NCBI GenBank assembly: GCA_023623175.1
Contig: JAMNXU010000039.1
Coordinates: 124,001 to 188,000, forward strand
Length of the DNA: 64,000 nucleotides
Reading direction: 5' to 3'
Source: Bacillota bacterium
GTDB lineage: Bacteria > Bacillota > Clostridia > Acetivibrionales > JAMNXU01
The notes beneath the pieces are model-generated. The model worked only from the letters and a program-made list of their open reading frames with translations. It was not told the origin of the DNA and made no database searches. The number at the start of each line of letters is the position of its first letter. Position 1 is the stretch's first letter. Positions 1 through 9,063 of this stretch are shown here, piece after piece. The position numbers were made by a program, and so were the translations under genes.

Positions 1-494
1 GCAGCGACGCGTATCTCAGGGAAATAAGCGAATCGGTAAAAGTTCCCGTACTCAGGAAGGATTTCATTATCGATGAGTACATGATTTATGAAGCAAAATT
101 GATCGGCGCCGATGCGGTCTTGCTGATCTGCGCGCTGCTCGATACCGACACGCTCCGAAGGTATATTGGAATTTGCGATGAATTGGGGCTTTCCGCCCTC
201 GTGGAAGCCCACACGGAAGAGGAGGTCGCTTCCGCGGTTAATGCAGGAGCGAGGGTAATAGGTGTGAATAACCGGGACCTGAAAACCTTCAGGGTTGACA
301 TACGCAATTGCATCAGGTTAAGAAAGCTTGTCCCTGAAAATGTCGTTTATGTGGCCGAAAGCGGCATTCAAACGCGCGAGGACATCGCAATGCTTGAAAA
401 AGCGGGAGTAGACGCAGTATTGATCGGGGAGACGCTGATGAGAAGCGATGATAAAAAGGCCATGCTGGCATATTTAAGGGGAGAAGCGCGCTGA
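1..494 (+). CDS. trpC: Indole-3-glycerol phosphate synthase, 5' end missing
   Basis: TrpC closes the indole ring of CdRP to give indole-3-glycerol phosphate in cytosolic tryptophan synthesis. The reading frame is open from base 3, so the gene starts before the window; the ORF-track ATG at 81 is internal. The first visible residues read VKVPVLRKDFIID, the conserved segment with the catalytic Lys. Later come the (beta/alpha)8 motifs GVNNRDLKTF, VAESGI and GVDAVLIGETLM (phosphate-binding end of the barrel). About 163 residues are present of a usual 255-265. It is followed by trpF, trpB and trpA in the same direction, so it belongs to a trp operon whose earlier genes and leader lie outside. Confidence 0.95.
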   Translation, partial: SDAYLREISESVKVPVLRKDFIIDEYMIYEAKLIGADAVLLICALLDTDTLRRYIGICDELGLSALVEAHTEEEVASAVNAGARVIGVNNRDLKTFRVDIRNCIRLRKLVPENVVYVAESGIQTREDIAMLEKAGVDAVLIGETLMRSDDKKAMLAYLRGEAR

Positions 495-595
495 CCGTGA
501 ACTGAAATGGCCGGACCCGTATGCGGGAACTTGCATGCTGCGTCCGTAAGCTGTATGGCCCGGCCTGGAAACTTAAGCTGCGGAGGGAGGTTCAG

Positions 596-1255
596 ATGGC
601 GAAGATCAAAATATGCGGTTTGACGAGAATGCAGGATATTGAAGCGGTAAACGAGGCCCTCCCCGATTTTGTCGGTTTTGTTTTCGCCGGGAGCAGGAGA
701 AGGATCGATGAGAATAAGGCCAGGGAGCTGAAAGTTTGCCTGAATCCCTTAATTAAGGCAGTAGGGGTGTTCGTCAATGAAAAAATCGAAACAATCGTCA
801 GGCTGTGCAATTCCCGGGTCATTGATTTAATACAGCTTCACGGCGATGAAGATGAGACTTATATCCAAAGGCTCAGAAGTCATGTTTCCAATGAAATAAT
901 CAAGGCAGTCCGTGTAAGGGAGCCGGAAGATGTATTAAGAGCCATGGATTTGTCCTGCGACTACCTGCTGCTGGACGCTTATCACCGGGATCAATACGGC
1001 GGTACGGGTATGGTTTTCGACTGGTCGGTGATTCCCGACATCGACAAACCGTACTTTCTTGCCGGAGGCATTAATTCCGGGAATATAAGGCGGGCGATTG
1101 AACAGTGCAGGCCTTACTGCGTTGATGTAAGCAGCGGCGTGGAAACCGGCGGATATAAGGACCGGGCAAAGATAATGGAAATTGTAGCGGAAACAAGGCG
1201 CCTGAGTGTTAGTGCGCACAGGGAGCAGGACACGTCCGAACAACAGGAAACTTAG
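596..1255 (+). CDS. trpF: Phosphoribosylanthranilate isomerase
   Basis: TrpF performs the Amadori isomerisation of phosphoribosylanthranilate to CdRP, just before TrpC. The family N-terminus KIKICGLTR carries the catalytic Cys, and the product is a single (beta/alpha)8 barrel of 219 residues, normal for TrpF. Other family segments seen are DFVGFVFAGSRR, IQLHGDED, LLLDAYHRDQYGGTG and FLAGGINSGN; the catalytic Asp lies in LLLDA. The track ORF starts at 521, but the ATG at 596 sits behind a strong GGAGGGAGG and matches the family start. The 177 bases after it, before trpB, hold two small hairpins. Confidence 0.95.
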   Translation: MAKIKICGLTRMQDIEAVNEALPDFVGFVFAGSRRRIDENKARELKVCLNPLIKAVGVFVNEKIETIVRLCNSRVIDLIQLHGDEDETYIQRLRSHVSNEIIKAVRVREPEDVLRAMDLSCDYLLLDAYHRDQYGGTGMVFDWSVIPDIDKPYFLAGGINSGNIRRAIEQCRPYCVDVSSGVETGGYKDRAKIMEIVAETRRLSVSAHREQDTSEQQET

Positions 1256-1347
1256 GGAAAAAGACTTTGCGGATTGTATTAAAAATAAAGAGGTATATCT
1301 CAAGATGAACAGCAGCGTGAGACTAATGAGAAGAAACAAGGGACGAT

Positions 1348-1403
1348 GCTTCGGACATACCGAAGCAGGAGAATATAGGGACGGGACTCCGGACGGACCG
1401 GAG
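1348..1403 (+). promoter_or_regulatory. Two small hairpins before trpB
   Basis: Two perfect short stem-loops lie in the trpF-trpB spacer: GCTTCGG-acata-CCGAAGC (1348-1366) and CTCCGG-acgga-CCGGAG (1387-1403). Both have five-base loops starting with AC. They end about 14 bases before the trpB ribosome binding site. No T-run follows, so they are unlikely to be terminators; an effect on mRNA stability or trpB translation is inference. The 73-aa track ORF here (1206-1427) has no family resemblance and is taken as noise. Confidence 0.4.
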
Positions 1404-1432
1404 CATCAGGAATTCCAGGAAAGGTGATGATC

Positions 1433-2617
1433 ATGTCGAAAGGGAGATTCGGAATCTACGGAGGGCAATATATCCCGGAGACTTTGATGAACGCGGTTAT
1501 TGAACTTGAAGAGGAGTACAACCGGCTCAAAAACGACGCCAGGTTCAACGGGGAACTGGAATATTTGCTTGAAAATTATGCCGGCCGGCCTTCGCTGCTG
1601 TATTATGCAGAAAAAATGACGAAGGATCTCGGCGGGGCAAAAATCTATTTAAAGCGCGAGGACCTGAACCATACCGGTTCCCATAAAATCAATAACGTGT
1701 TGGGCCAGGTGCTCCTTGCAAAACATATGGGCAAAACCCGGGTAATAGCTGAAACGGGAGCGGGGCAGCATGGCGTCGCAACGGCCACCGCCGCCGCGCT
1801 GATCGGATTGGAATGCGAAATTTTCATGGGCAGGGAGGACACGGAGCGCCAGGCGCTTAACGTATACCGGATGAAATTGCTCGGCGCCAAGGTCCATGTG
1901 GTTACAAGCGGCACCCAAACCCTGAAGGACGCGGTGAATGAAACGCTGAGGGAGTGGAGCAGGCGGGTCAGGGACACCCATTATGTGCTGGGTTCAGTAA
2001 TGGGGCCTCATCCATTCCCTACCATTGTCCGCGATTTTCAAAGCATTATCGGCCGTGAAGTGAGAAAACAGATACTGGAGAAGGAAGGCAGGCTGCCTGA
2101 TATGCTGGTGGCCTGTGTCGGAGGCGGCAGCAATGCAATGGGCCTTTTTTACGATTTCATTGAGGACAGGGATGTGCGCCTTGTGGGTTGTGAAGCGGCC
2201 GGGCACGGCATCCATACGGACAGGAACGCCGCAACGATGACCCTCGGTAAAGTGGGGATTTTCCACGGGATGAAGTCTTATTTCTGCCAGGATGAGTACG
2301 GGCAGATTACTCCCGTATATTCAATTTCCGCGGGGCTTGATTATCCCGGCGTAGGTCCCGAGCACGCATACCTGAAAGACACGGGAAGGGCAGAGTATGT
2401 GCCGATTACCGACGAGGAAGCGGTTGAAGCGTTTGAATACCTGTCGCGGACAGAAGGCATTATTCCCGCGATTGAAAGCGCCCACGCGGTTGCCTGTGCA
2501 ATAAAAGAGGCTCCAAAAATGAACCGTGATCAGATCATAGTGGTTGGCCTTTCGGGAAGAGGCGACAAGGATGTTGCCTCGATAGCACGCTACAGGGGGG
2601 TGGATATACATGAATAG
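1433..2617 (+). CDS. trpB: Tryptophan synthase beta chain
   Basis: TrpB is the PLP enzyme that condenses indole with serine; it works as an alpha2-beta2 complex with TrpA. The sequence has the PLP lysine in HTGSHKINN, the catalytic Glu segment AETGAGQHG, the phosphate cup VGGGSNAMG, and the C-terminal GLSGRGDKD. It is the common TrpB1 type and about 394 residues long. The track ORF begins at a GTG (1424); ATG 1433 is better placed 8 bases after AGGAAAGG. Its 3' end overlaps trpA by 8 bases, pointing to translational coupling of the two subunits. Confidence 0.96.
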   Translation: MSKGRFGIYGGQYIPETLMNAVIELEEEYNRLKNDARFNGELEYLLENYAGRPSLLYYAEKMTKDLGGAKIYLKREDLNHTGSHKINNVLGQVLLAKHMGKTRVIAETGAGQHGVATATAAALIGLECEIFMGREDTERQALNVYRMKLLGAKVHVVTSGTQTLKDAVNETLREWSRRVRDTHYVLGSVMGPHPFPTIVRDFQSIIGREVRKQILEKEGRLPDMLVACVGGGSNAMGLFYDFIEDRDVRLVGCEAAGHGIHTDRNAATMTLGKVGIFHGMKSYFCQDEYGQITPVYSISAGLDYPGVGPEHAYLKDTGRAEYVPITDEEAVEAFEYLSRTEGIIPAIESAHAVACAIKEAPKMNRDQIIVVGLSGRGDKDVASIARYRGVDIHE

Positions 2618-3386
2618 GCTCAGGCAGGTATTCGAAGGCAAAAAGGCCTTTATCCCGTTTATTACCGCGGGTGATCCTTCGATAGAAATTACGGAACAGC
2701 TGGTGATGCAAATGGCAGCGGCCGGCGCCGATTTGATCGAGCTCGGCATACCGTTTTCCGATCCCGTCGCCGAAGGGCTGGTGATTCAAAATGCCAGTGA
2801 ACGGGCCCTGGCCGGCGGCGTAACCGTTGACAGCATATTTGACATGCTCATGCGTGTACGAAAGGCATGCGATGTGCCTGTAGCTTTCATGACTTATGTC
2901 AATCCTGTATATGCCTATGGCGTGGAGCGATTCTTAAGGAATTGCCATGAAGTGCAGGTGGACGCGATGATTGTCCCCGACCTGCCTTTTGAAGAAAGGG
3001 ACGAGCTCATGCCTTACTGCAGGAAATACGGGATAACGCTGATTTCCATGATTGCGCCCACTTCCGGTAAACGCATTCAGAGGATTGCAAGGGAGGCCGA
3101 AGGATTTATTTATTGCGTATCGTCAATGGGGGTTACCGGTATGAGGGATAAAATCAGCGATGATGTGAAGGACATGGTGAGACTTGTTAAAGAAGTGAGC
3201 GACATACCCTGTGCCATAGGCTTTGGCATTTCGACACCCGGGCAGGCGGCAAGAATGGCAGAGTTTGCAGACGGTGTGATTGTGGGAAGCGCCATCGTGA
3301 AAATTATTGAAAAGTATGGCAGTGAATGTGTGCCCCATGTTGTGGAATACGTGCGTACCATGAAAAACGCTGTTAGTCGGGGATAG
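2610..3386 (+). CDS. trpA: Tryptophan synthase alpha chain
   Basis: TrpA splits indole-3-glycerol phosphate and channels indole to TrpB. The 258-residue barrel shows [11 protein letters not shown], the catalytic Glu in [34 protein letters not shown] and [10 protein letters not shown] with the phosphate site VGSAIVK. Where E. coli TrpA has the second catalytic acid Asp60 in LADGPTIQ, this protein reads VAEGLVIQ, so Asp is replaced by Glu and the following Pro by Leu. I recall Glu at this position in other clostridial TrpA proteins, so the gene is probably functional. It is the last gene of the trp operon here. Confidence 0.95.
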   Translation: MNRLRQVFEGKKAFIPFITAGDPSIEITEQLVMQMAAAGADLIELGIPFSDPVAEGLVIQNASERALAGGVTVDSIFDMLMRVRKACDVPVAFMTYVNPVYAYGVERFLRNCHEVQVDAMIVPDLPFEERDELMPYCRKYGITLISMIAPTSGKRIQRIAREAEGFIYCVSSMGVTGMRDKISDDVKDMVRLVKEVSDIPCAIGFGISTPGQAARMAEFADGVIVGSAIVKIIEKYGSECVPHVVEYVRTMKNAVSRG

Positions 3387-3855
3387 ATACAGGTATGACA
3401 GATACAGGTATGGATATATGTGTGCTGCCAGGACAAGGATAAACTGGCTTTCGTTATTATGGATATACAGGTGGTGAAAAATATGTGAGAAACTATTTGA
3501 TAGCAAGTACAACAGGTTCAAGAGTTATAATGATATATGCATAACGAGCAAGAGTTAATAAACTTGTAAGAAAACCTGGAGATGACACAAATAAACGGTT
3601 CAATTGTGTTAAAAACGATTTTGATTCCCGCTGCTGTAAAACGTTGTTTATCTATGTTCCATGAGTATTTAAATAAAAATTGGATATTTTTTGGTTGGTG
3701 CCTGCCTGAATGGTGCTTTCCATAAGGTTTTTAACACGTTCTTTGATAATCATCAATATCTTTGATCTAATCCTTGATAAGCTAATCCAGGTGTTTACAC
3801 TCCAAGGTAGTAAGATATAATTAAATTTATAGAATCCGGAAAAAAGAGGAAGGTT
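3387..3855 (+). other. Spacer after the trp operon
   Basis: This is 469 bases without a convincing gene. It starts with the imperfect repeat GATACAGGTATG (twice, 3387-3412) and then becomes AT-rich. I see no strong rho-independent terminator behind trpA. The minus-strand ORFs in the track here (3110-3521, 3652-3966) run into neighbouring genes and have no recognisable features. Confidence 0.5.
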
Positions 3856-4347
3856 ATGAAACATTACAAATCCTGGTCGGATCTTAAGAAGAAACTGACA
3901 GAACAGCTTTGCGGGCCTCTGAAAAACAGAATAACATATTTTCTTACAAGGTATCACGAGGTGCACAATTCATACGGAAGAGCTTCAATTCGGCTGGACG
4001 GAAGAGAATTGGTCAATTTTTCATGGGTGGAAATGCGCAGGCAGGAGAAGGACACCTATGAACTATGGAAAGAAACGGGCGCTTGGGATTGGGAAGCACC
4101 GGAGCTTAAGCAAAAATGGAACCGTGATGCAATCTTATCCGATTATGATTTTCTCGAAGCCGCGATGGAATTTCTGCAACTTCCCATTAAGGACGCACTG
4201 CAGAGTGACAATTATCTGATACGTGTTTTCGCGATTATGGATAAACGCGTTGGAAAACGCACGCTTGAAGCAATAAAGAAAGGTGGAGAATATAAATCGT
4301 ATCCTGAATGGGTGCGGCAGTTTTACGAGCTGCGTTTTAAGGTATAG
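3856..4347 (+). CDS. SF0329-like small hypothetical protein
   Basis: This 163-residue soluble protein resembles the uncharacterised SF0329 family, judged from the N-terminal half with WSDLKKKLTEQL, FLTRYHEVHNSYGRASI and a DGRELVNFS strand. It is rich in Trp, Lys and Glu and has no signal peptide or membrane segment. The C-terminal half (LIRVFAIMDKRVGKRTL) looks helical. The ATG follows AGGAAGG by a few bases, a good ribosome binding site. It stands alone between the trp operon and a deacetylase gene. No function can be assigned. Confidence 0.7.
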   Translation: MKHYKSWSDLKKKLTEQLCGPLKNRITYFLTRYHEVHNSYGRASIRLDGRELVNFSWVEMRRQEKDTYELWKETGAWDWEAPELKQKWNRDAILSDYDFLEAAMEFLQLPIKDALQSDNYLIRVFAIMDKRVGKRTLEAIKKGGEYKSYPEWVRQFYELRFKV

Positions 4348-4637
4348 TGCAGGTGCAGAGAATGGTTCCATATCCAGTACGATACATGCACACTTTGCCA
4401 AAGCAAATTACCGATATTGAGCCCCAGCCCATACTGTCCAGGCATCAGCAGATATTTTTAACTGTTCAGCCTTGCCCTGCGTATGACATCAAACACAAAA
4501 GCATCCTGCAAAGTGGCGCAGAAAATAAACGTTACACACAAGCCAGGCCACGGTATAATACGGGACTTATACGGACATATAACCGAAATAAATGAATATC
4601 TATATACTGATATACCATTTGTTTCGGGAGAGTGGCC

Positions 4638-5411
4638 ATGAAGATTTATGTGTTGAATTTCCGCAGCGTACTGATTGCAGCCCTGGTATTTGTTTTCGCA
4701 GTTTGCATTGTCGTTGCGGCTGTTTCTTTAAAGACGGAAGTTATGGATGTTTTCAACAGTCAAAAAGAGCTTCCGATATATTCCGTGGAAGTTCCGGAGA
4801 AAAAACTGGCCATTACCTTTGACTGCGCCTGGGGCGCCGATGACATACCCGATATACTGAAAATCCTCAGGGAGGAAGGAGTACGGGCCACTTTCTTCCT
4901 CGTGGGCCAGTGGGCTCAAAAATATCCCGACTCGGTAAAGCAGATTGCTGCCGGTGGCCATGACGTGGCAAATCATTCATGGTCGCACCCCAAAATGGGT
5001 TCGCTCGGCAGCGACGCAATCAGGGAGGAACTGACCAGGTGCACCGATTTCCTGGAACAGCTTACGGGCAAAAGAACCAATCTTTTCAGGGCTCCCTATG
5101 GCGATTACAGTGACACTGTTATCAGAACTGCGCGCGAATTGGGGTATTACACGATACAGTGGGACGTGGACTCCCTTGACTGGAAACCCGAGATTACGCC
5201 CGAAACCATCAGGGAGCGGATAAGAAGCAAAGTGCAGAACGGTTCAATACTTCTTTTCCACAACGATACTGCTCACACCGCACACATTCTGCGGGATATC
5301 ATAAAGGAACTTCGAGCCATGGGCTACTCGTTCGCGCCGGTGTCAGAACTTATAATTAAGGAAGACTATATTATTGATTTCACGGGACGCCAGAAAAAGA
5401 AACAGAACTGA
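4638..5411 (+). CDS. Polysaccharide deacetylase, PdaB type
   Basis: A NodB-domain (CE4) deacetylase of 257 residues acting outside the membrane. An N-terminal signal anchor (residues 8-33) precedes the catalytic domain. Motif 1 reads TFDCAWG rather than TFDDG, as in the sporulation family PdaB/YlxY; the metal-binding HxxxH is in ANHSWSHP; FRAPYGDY, WDVDSLDW and ILLFHND are the remaining NodB motifs. PdaB-type enzymes are needed for stable spores, probably through cortex or germ-cell-wall remodelling. The track starts at GTG 4632; ATG 4638 is preferred after GGGAGA. The 290-base region before it contains only spurious ORFs. Confidence 0.85.
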   Translation: MKIYVLNFRSVLIAALVFVFAVCIVVAAVSLKTEVMDVFNSQKELPIYSVEVPEKKLAITFDCAWGADDIPDILKILREEGVRATFFLVGQWAQKYPDSVKQIAAGGHDVANHSWSHPKMGSLGSDAIREELTRCTDFLEQLTGKRTNLFRAPYGDYSDTVIRTARELGYYTIQWDVDSLDWKPEITPETIRERIRSKVQNGSILLFHNDTAHTAHILRDIIKELRAMGYSFAPVSELIIKEDYIIDFTGRQKKKQN

Positions 5412-5496
5412 AATTTAAATTACATAAAATTGTGCTTTTGGAGCATTATAAACTTACAAAACAATTGAAGAAATTCAATTGAAACGAGGTTTTACA

Positions 5497-6156
5497 ATGC
5501 TCCTGGCAGGTATTGTTGAAAGCGGCGACAAGGCTTCAAATCTCATTTACAATATAATGAAATCATGCAACCGAAAAGTTGTGTTGCAGGATTTGAGCAG
5601 TTTTTGGGCTGAAACGCCCAGGGCCTGCGGGGAAAATGTTGCATACCTTTCAGATGCGGGCACCGACATGCTTCTGTTGCGCATTAATTCAGAAGAGTGC
5701 CACATTCCTCCGGGCGGACTCAAACTGGATTTTATTGTTTACGTCGACCGCGAGTGCAGGGACAGAACCGACGGAAACGATCCGTCGCCGGACATTGTCG
5801 CGCGGCTGCACGGACTTCTCGATGATAACGGTATCGTTATCGTGAGCGCGGATAATACTGAACTGATACGGCGCCTCAGGGGATTGAAGCTGTATACCAT
5901 TACTTACGGCTTCAATTCCAGGGCGAGCGTAACAACCTCGAGCACCGGCGAGGGCATATACAAGGACAGTTTTCTGTTTTGCCTGCAGAGGACCCTTCCC
6001 ACAAGGGGAGGCAGGAGCCTCGAACCCCAGGAGTATATAATCAAGCTGCCGGCAGGCGAATATGACGCTTATACCCTGCTGGCGGCAGCAACTTTCGCGG
6101 CTGTTAATGATATTGACCTTAACCGTCTTGCTATAAACGATTTTGCTAAATGCTGA
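5497..6156 (+). CDS. Mur-ligase-like protein lacking the P-loop
   Basis: This 219-residue protein has the layout of the central ATPase domain of Mur ligases. The N-terminal strand-loop-helix reads LLAGIVESGDKASNLI, where a ligase would have GTxGKT; DMLLLRINSEECH matches the VLEVSSHAL-like strand, LDFIVYVDREC the next strand, GIVIVSADNTELIRRL the VVNADD segment, and LYTITYGFNSRASVTTSS the ITYG-type strand. The lysine-containing ATP loop is not conserved and the C-terminal ligase domain is absent. It probably does not ligate; a structural or regulatory role is possible. The start at 5497 follows ACGAGG; the track start at 5479 is a TTG. Confidence 0.6.
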   Translation: MLLAGIVESGDKASNLIYNIMKSCNRKVVLQDLSSFWAETPRACGENVAYLSDAGTDMLLLRINSEECHIPPGGLKLDFIVYVDRECRDRTDGNDPSPDIVARLHGLLDDNGIVIVSADNTELIRRLRGLKLYTITYGFNSRASVTTSSTGEGIYKDSFLFCLQRTLPTRGGRSLEPQEYIIKLPAGEYDAYTLLAAATFAAVNDIDLNRLAINDFAKC

Positions 6157-6442
6157 AGAGACCTGTCCTCTGATTTCCATTTCAACAAATAAATATGTTC
6201 TTTTAGGGATTTTCAAGTCGAAAAATATGTAATATAATTATTTTCAGTTATATGGTATAATAATCCTGTAAATTTAGCAAAATTTAGTGAATTTCAGGCA
6301 CCATGCGAAATGGCAGTGCTTTTATTGTGTAATGCCTGGTTTCAGACCGTTTTTTACTTCTAAAGTAAGGCTCGGGGGAATAAAAATACAATAGATAAAG
6401 CATTTAATGCACAGGAGCAAAAGAGAGGAGAGTGGGGGGCGG

Positions 6443-7105
6443 ATGGTCGGCAACGTCATTGAAAACAATGTGGTGACCGTATCCGGCAGGATTATTTCCA
6501 ATGCAGAATTTAGTCATGAGGTCTACGGTGAGGGGTTTTACAGCTTCCTGCTTGAAGTCCCGAGACTGAGCAAAACTTTCGACAGAATACCCGTTACCAT
6601 TTCAGAGCGTCTTATTCAGAAAGAGGAGCTGGAAATCGGAAAGCATGTCAAAATCGACGGGCAGTTCAGGTCATACAACAGTTACAGCAATGAGGGGAAC
6701 CGCCTGATACTGACCGTTTTTGCAAGGGAGATCGAGTTCCTGGAAGAAGACACTGTCATCAAAAATCCCAACCAGATATTTCTTAACGGATTTATATGTA
6801 AAAAACCCATTTACAGGACCACCCCTTTCGGAAGAGAAATAACCGATATTTTGCTGGCTGTAAACCGGCCTTACAATAAATCCGATTACATACCCTGCAT
6901 TGCGTGGGGAAGAAACGCGAGGTACTCCGAAACCCTTGAAGTGGGTGACAACATCAAGATCTGGGGAAGGATACAGAGCAGGGAGTACCAGAAGAAATAC
7001 GAGAACGGCGAGGTTGTAACCAAAACTGCCTACGAGGTTTCAATATCCAAGATGGAACTTGTGGCGAAAAGGGAAGGCAGCGCCGTGTCCGGTGAAGAAA
7101 GGTAG
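6443..7105 (+). CDS. Single-stranded DNA-binding protein with two OB folds
   Basis: The 220-residue product contains two SSB-like OB-fold domains in tandem. Domain 1 (about residues 6-105) includes VTVSGRIISNAEF and IGKHVKIDGQFRSYN; domain 2 (about 112-205) includes IFLNGFICKKPIYR, IPCIAWGRNARY and VGDNIKIWGRIQSREYQKK, typical SSB strand 4-5 wording. The C-terminus ends in KREGSAVSGEER and lacks the acidic DDDIPF-like tip by which housekeeping SSB recruits partners. It is therefore a second, specialised SSB-like protein rather than the replication SSB. ATG 6443 after a GGAGGAGAGTGGGGG tract is preferred over 6407. A terminator follows. Confidence 0.75.
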   Translation: MVGNVIENNVVTVSGRIISNAEFSHEVYGEGFYSFLLEVPRLSKTFDRIPVTISERLIQKEELEIGKHVKIDGQFRSYNSYSNEGNRLILTVFAREIEFLEEDTVIKNPNQIFLNGFICKKPIYRTTPFGREITDILLAVNRPYNKSDYIPCIAWGRNARYSETLEVGDNIKIWGRIQSREYQKKYENGEVVTKTAYEVSISKMELVAKREGSAVSGEER

Positions 7106-7157
7106 TAATAACTGGTTTAAGGATTGAAAAAAGAATGGTTATGAAAAAGAAATAAAC

Positions 7158-7184
7158 AAAGCTCCCGGATCCGGGAGCTTTTTC
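7158..7184 (+). terminator. Terminator between ssb-like gene and ndh2
   Basis: The perfect palindrome AGCTCCCGGATCCGGGAGCT is followed by TTTT on the plus strand and by a T-rich stretch on the minus strand. It sits between two convergent genes and can serve both. Confidence 0.9.
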
Positions 7185-7204
7185 ATGCTTTTTTATTTAT
7201 GTGG

Positions 7205-8980
7205 TTATTTGAACAAAAACAGTTTAATCCGCCTTCTTCTGTTAAAGTATCTCCACTGTCTCATAAGATACGGCATAAGGTAATGGTCCACTCCGAAGGC
7301 TCTGCCGGCGCCTGCCAGCATGCATATCGCCGCGGGAATGTACCACCACTGCTCGGGATACAGGCCCGTTGAAAGTATGAAGTTCACATTGAGCGCTAAG
7401 GCGCCGAGACCGGCGATGAAAGTGAATGTACCGGTAATGAAGGCCAGGCCGAGCCCGATTTCGGCCAAAACGATCATTATCTGGAAGAACAGCGCGTTGG
7501 GAACTATTATATTGTCAACAATCCATTCGTACCATTGCGGAGTGTGGTCGTATACAAGCCTGAACACCGCTTCGCCCGATTCGGATACCGAAGCACTTGT
7601 CTGCGCGTCGGTGGCCCTGCCTGCCAGAATGGCCTTTGTAAGCCAGTTGTCCTGGACTTTCTTAATGCCTTCCATCAGCCACGAGTATCCAAGGAAAAGC
7701 CTGAGGGGCACGAGCCAGAATGTGGGCGTAAGCTCTGTAAGGTGTTTTTCCGGCAGGGTTCTTCTGTGCCTCTTGTGAAGCAGCTCATGCTTGATATACT
7801 TGATAACCAGTTCGAATCCGCCTATTCCGAAAAGGTAGTGTATATTCACGAAAAATTTCATCAGCACGGCAAGGGGCCTGATAAGCTGCATTCCCATGAT
7901 GTTCGTAACCGCGAACGTGCTTCCGACGGAAACCATGACGCCGTGAAGCTTGGGCGTGATTTTTCGCTTTTCCTGTCCACGAATTTCGGCGAGGATGTTC
8001 AATGCTGCACCATGTCCGGTTTGAAGCGCTGACTCAACCAGGGCGGGCAGTGTCCCGTGCTCGGTTTGGAAAGCGGAAATGTCTCCTGCGGCATACACGT
8101 TCGGATATTGGGTCTGCGCATATTCATTTACAACTATCCTGCAGTTGCCGTTTTTGTCAAGATTCATCCCGTTTGTGATACCGCATGCTTTTACGCCGGC
8201 GGTCCAGATGAGGGTTTTGGTGCTTATCTCCGTACCGTCCTTGAGCTCGACGCTGTCTGCAGTGACTTTGGTTACGGGACTGTTGGTACGGACTTCGACC
8301 TTGAGTTTTCTTGTCAGGTAATCAAGGGACTTTTGGATTCCGCGTTCCTTCAGATGGGTAAGAATCTTGTCCAGCGCTTCTACCAGTACAAGCCTGACCT
8401 CGTCCCTGGGAATGTCATACTCGCTGCACAGAACCCGCACCCACTGCGCCAGTTCGCCGATCATTTCAACTCCCGTAAATCCGCCGCCTCCAACGACAAA
8501 GGTGAGCAGGCTCCTGCGTTTTTCACTGTCATCGGTCTGGGAAGCTTTGACAAAGCATTCCTTTATATGCTCTCTTATCCTTATGGCGTCGTTGTAGGAC
8601 CACAAGGTAAATGCATGCTCCTTGAGGCCTTCTATATTGTAAAAATTAGGTTCGCTGCCGGCCGCAAGTATAAGGTAGTCATATTTGTACTGGGTGGTTT
8701 CGGAGGCAATTAAGTTGTTTTCGAAATCAAAGCTGTTGATTTCGTCCTTGACCAACTTGACGTCGGTATACCGGAAGATGTCTCTCAGAGGCACAATGAC
8801 GCCTTCTTCGTCAATCCTGTTTCCGGCAACTTCGTGAAGCTCCGTGAGCAGCGTATGGTACGAATTCTTGTCAATCAGGACGATTTCCAAATCATCGCTT
8901 TTGCGCTTTTTTCTTTGGAGCGTAAGCGCTGCTTCCACACCGGCATAACCGGCTCCGAGTATAATGATCTTTTTGGCCAT
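7205..8980 (-). CDS. ndh2: Type II NADH dehydrogenase with DoxX-like membrane tail
   Basis: The 591-residue protein begins with a pyridine nucleotide-disulfide oxidoreductase module (residues 1-400): FAD site IIILGAGYAGVEAAL, NAD(P) site VGGGGFTGVEMIGEL, and the FAD-closing motif YAAGDISAF. This is the NDH-2 fold, which oxidises NADH and passes electrons to quinone at the membrane surface. Residues 420-570 add several hydrophobic helices (LRLFLGYSWLMEGIKK, MIVLAEIGLGLAFITGT, WWYIPAAICMLAGAGRAF) resembling the DoxX family. Normal NDH-2 is about 400 residues. Ndh2 of the Gram-positive extracellular electron transfer locus also has an extra membrane domain, and the divergent apbE-eetA-eetB-dmkB genes fit that assignment. 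The start follows GGAGGTAT. Confidence 0.85.
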   Translation of the reverse strand: MAKKIIILGAGYAGVEAALTLQRKKRKSDDLEIVLIDKNSYHTLLTELHEVAGNRIDEEGVIVPLRDIFRYTDVKLVKDEINSFDFENNLIASETTQYKYDYLILAAGSEPNFYNIEGLKEHAFTLWSYNDAIRIREHIKECFVKASQTDDSEKRRSLLTFVVGGGGFTGVEMIGELAQWVRVLCSEYDIPRDEVRLVLVEALDKILTHLKERGIQKSLDYLTRKLKVEVRTNSPVTKVTADSVELKDGTEISTKTLIWTAGVKACGITNGMNLDKNGNCRIVVNEYAQTQYPNVYAAGDISAFQTEHGTLPALVESALQTGHGAALNILAEIRGQEKRKITPKLHGVMVSVGSTFAVTNIMGMQLIRPLAVLMKFFVNIHYLFGIGGFELVIKYIKHELLHKRHRRTLPEKHLTELTPTFWLVPLRLFLGYSWLMEGIKKVQDNWLTKAILAGRATDAQTSASVSESGEAVFRLVYDHTPQWYEWIVDNIIVPNALFFQIMIVLAEIGLGLAFITGTFTFIAGLGALALNVNFILSTGLYPEQWWYIPAAICMLAGAGRAFGVDHYLMPYLMRQWRYFNRRRRIKLFLFK

Positions 8981-9034
8981 CGACTATATACCTCCATAAA
9001 TTTCAGTTTGATAAATATTTATCATTAGGGTTCA

Positions 9035-9063
9035 TATAAAAATCTTTGTTAATATTCCGGCAA
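9035..9063 (-). promoter_or_regulatory. Putative ndh2 promoter
   Basis: On the minus strand, TTGCCG (9063-9058) and TTTATA (9040-9035) are separated by 17 bases. The -35 hexamer lies inside the first Rex-like palindrome, so a bound repressor would block it. The hexamers are imperfect and this is a prediction. Confidence 0.4.

Noticed and set aside
1206-1427. 73-aa ORF between trpF and trpB
   Set aside because: It overlaps the end of trpF, has no clear ribosome binding site and its composition is unlike the neighbours.
4347-4822. Track ORFs of 82 and 76 aa before the deacetylase
   Set aside because: They overlap real genes, lack family features and look like out-of-frame reading of a spacer and of the deacetylase gene.
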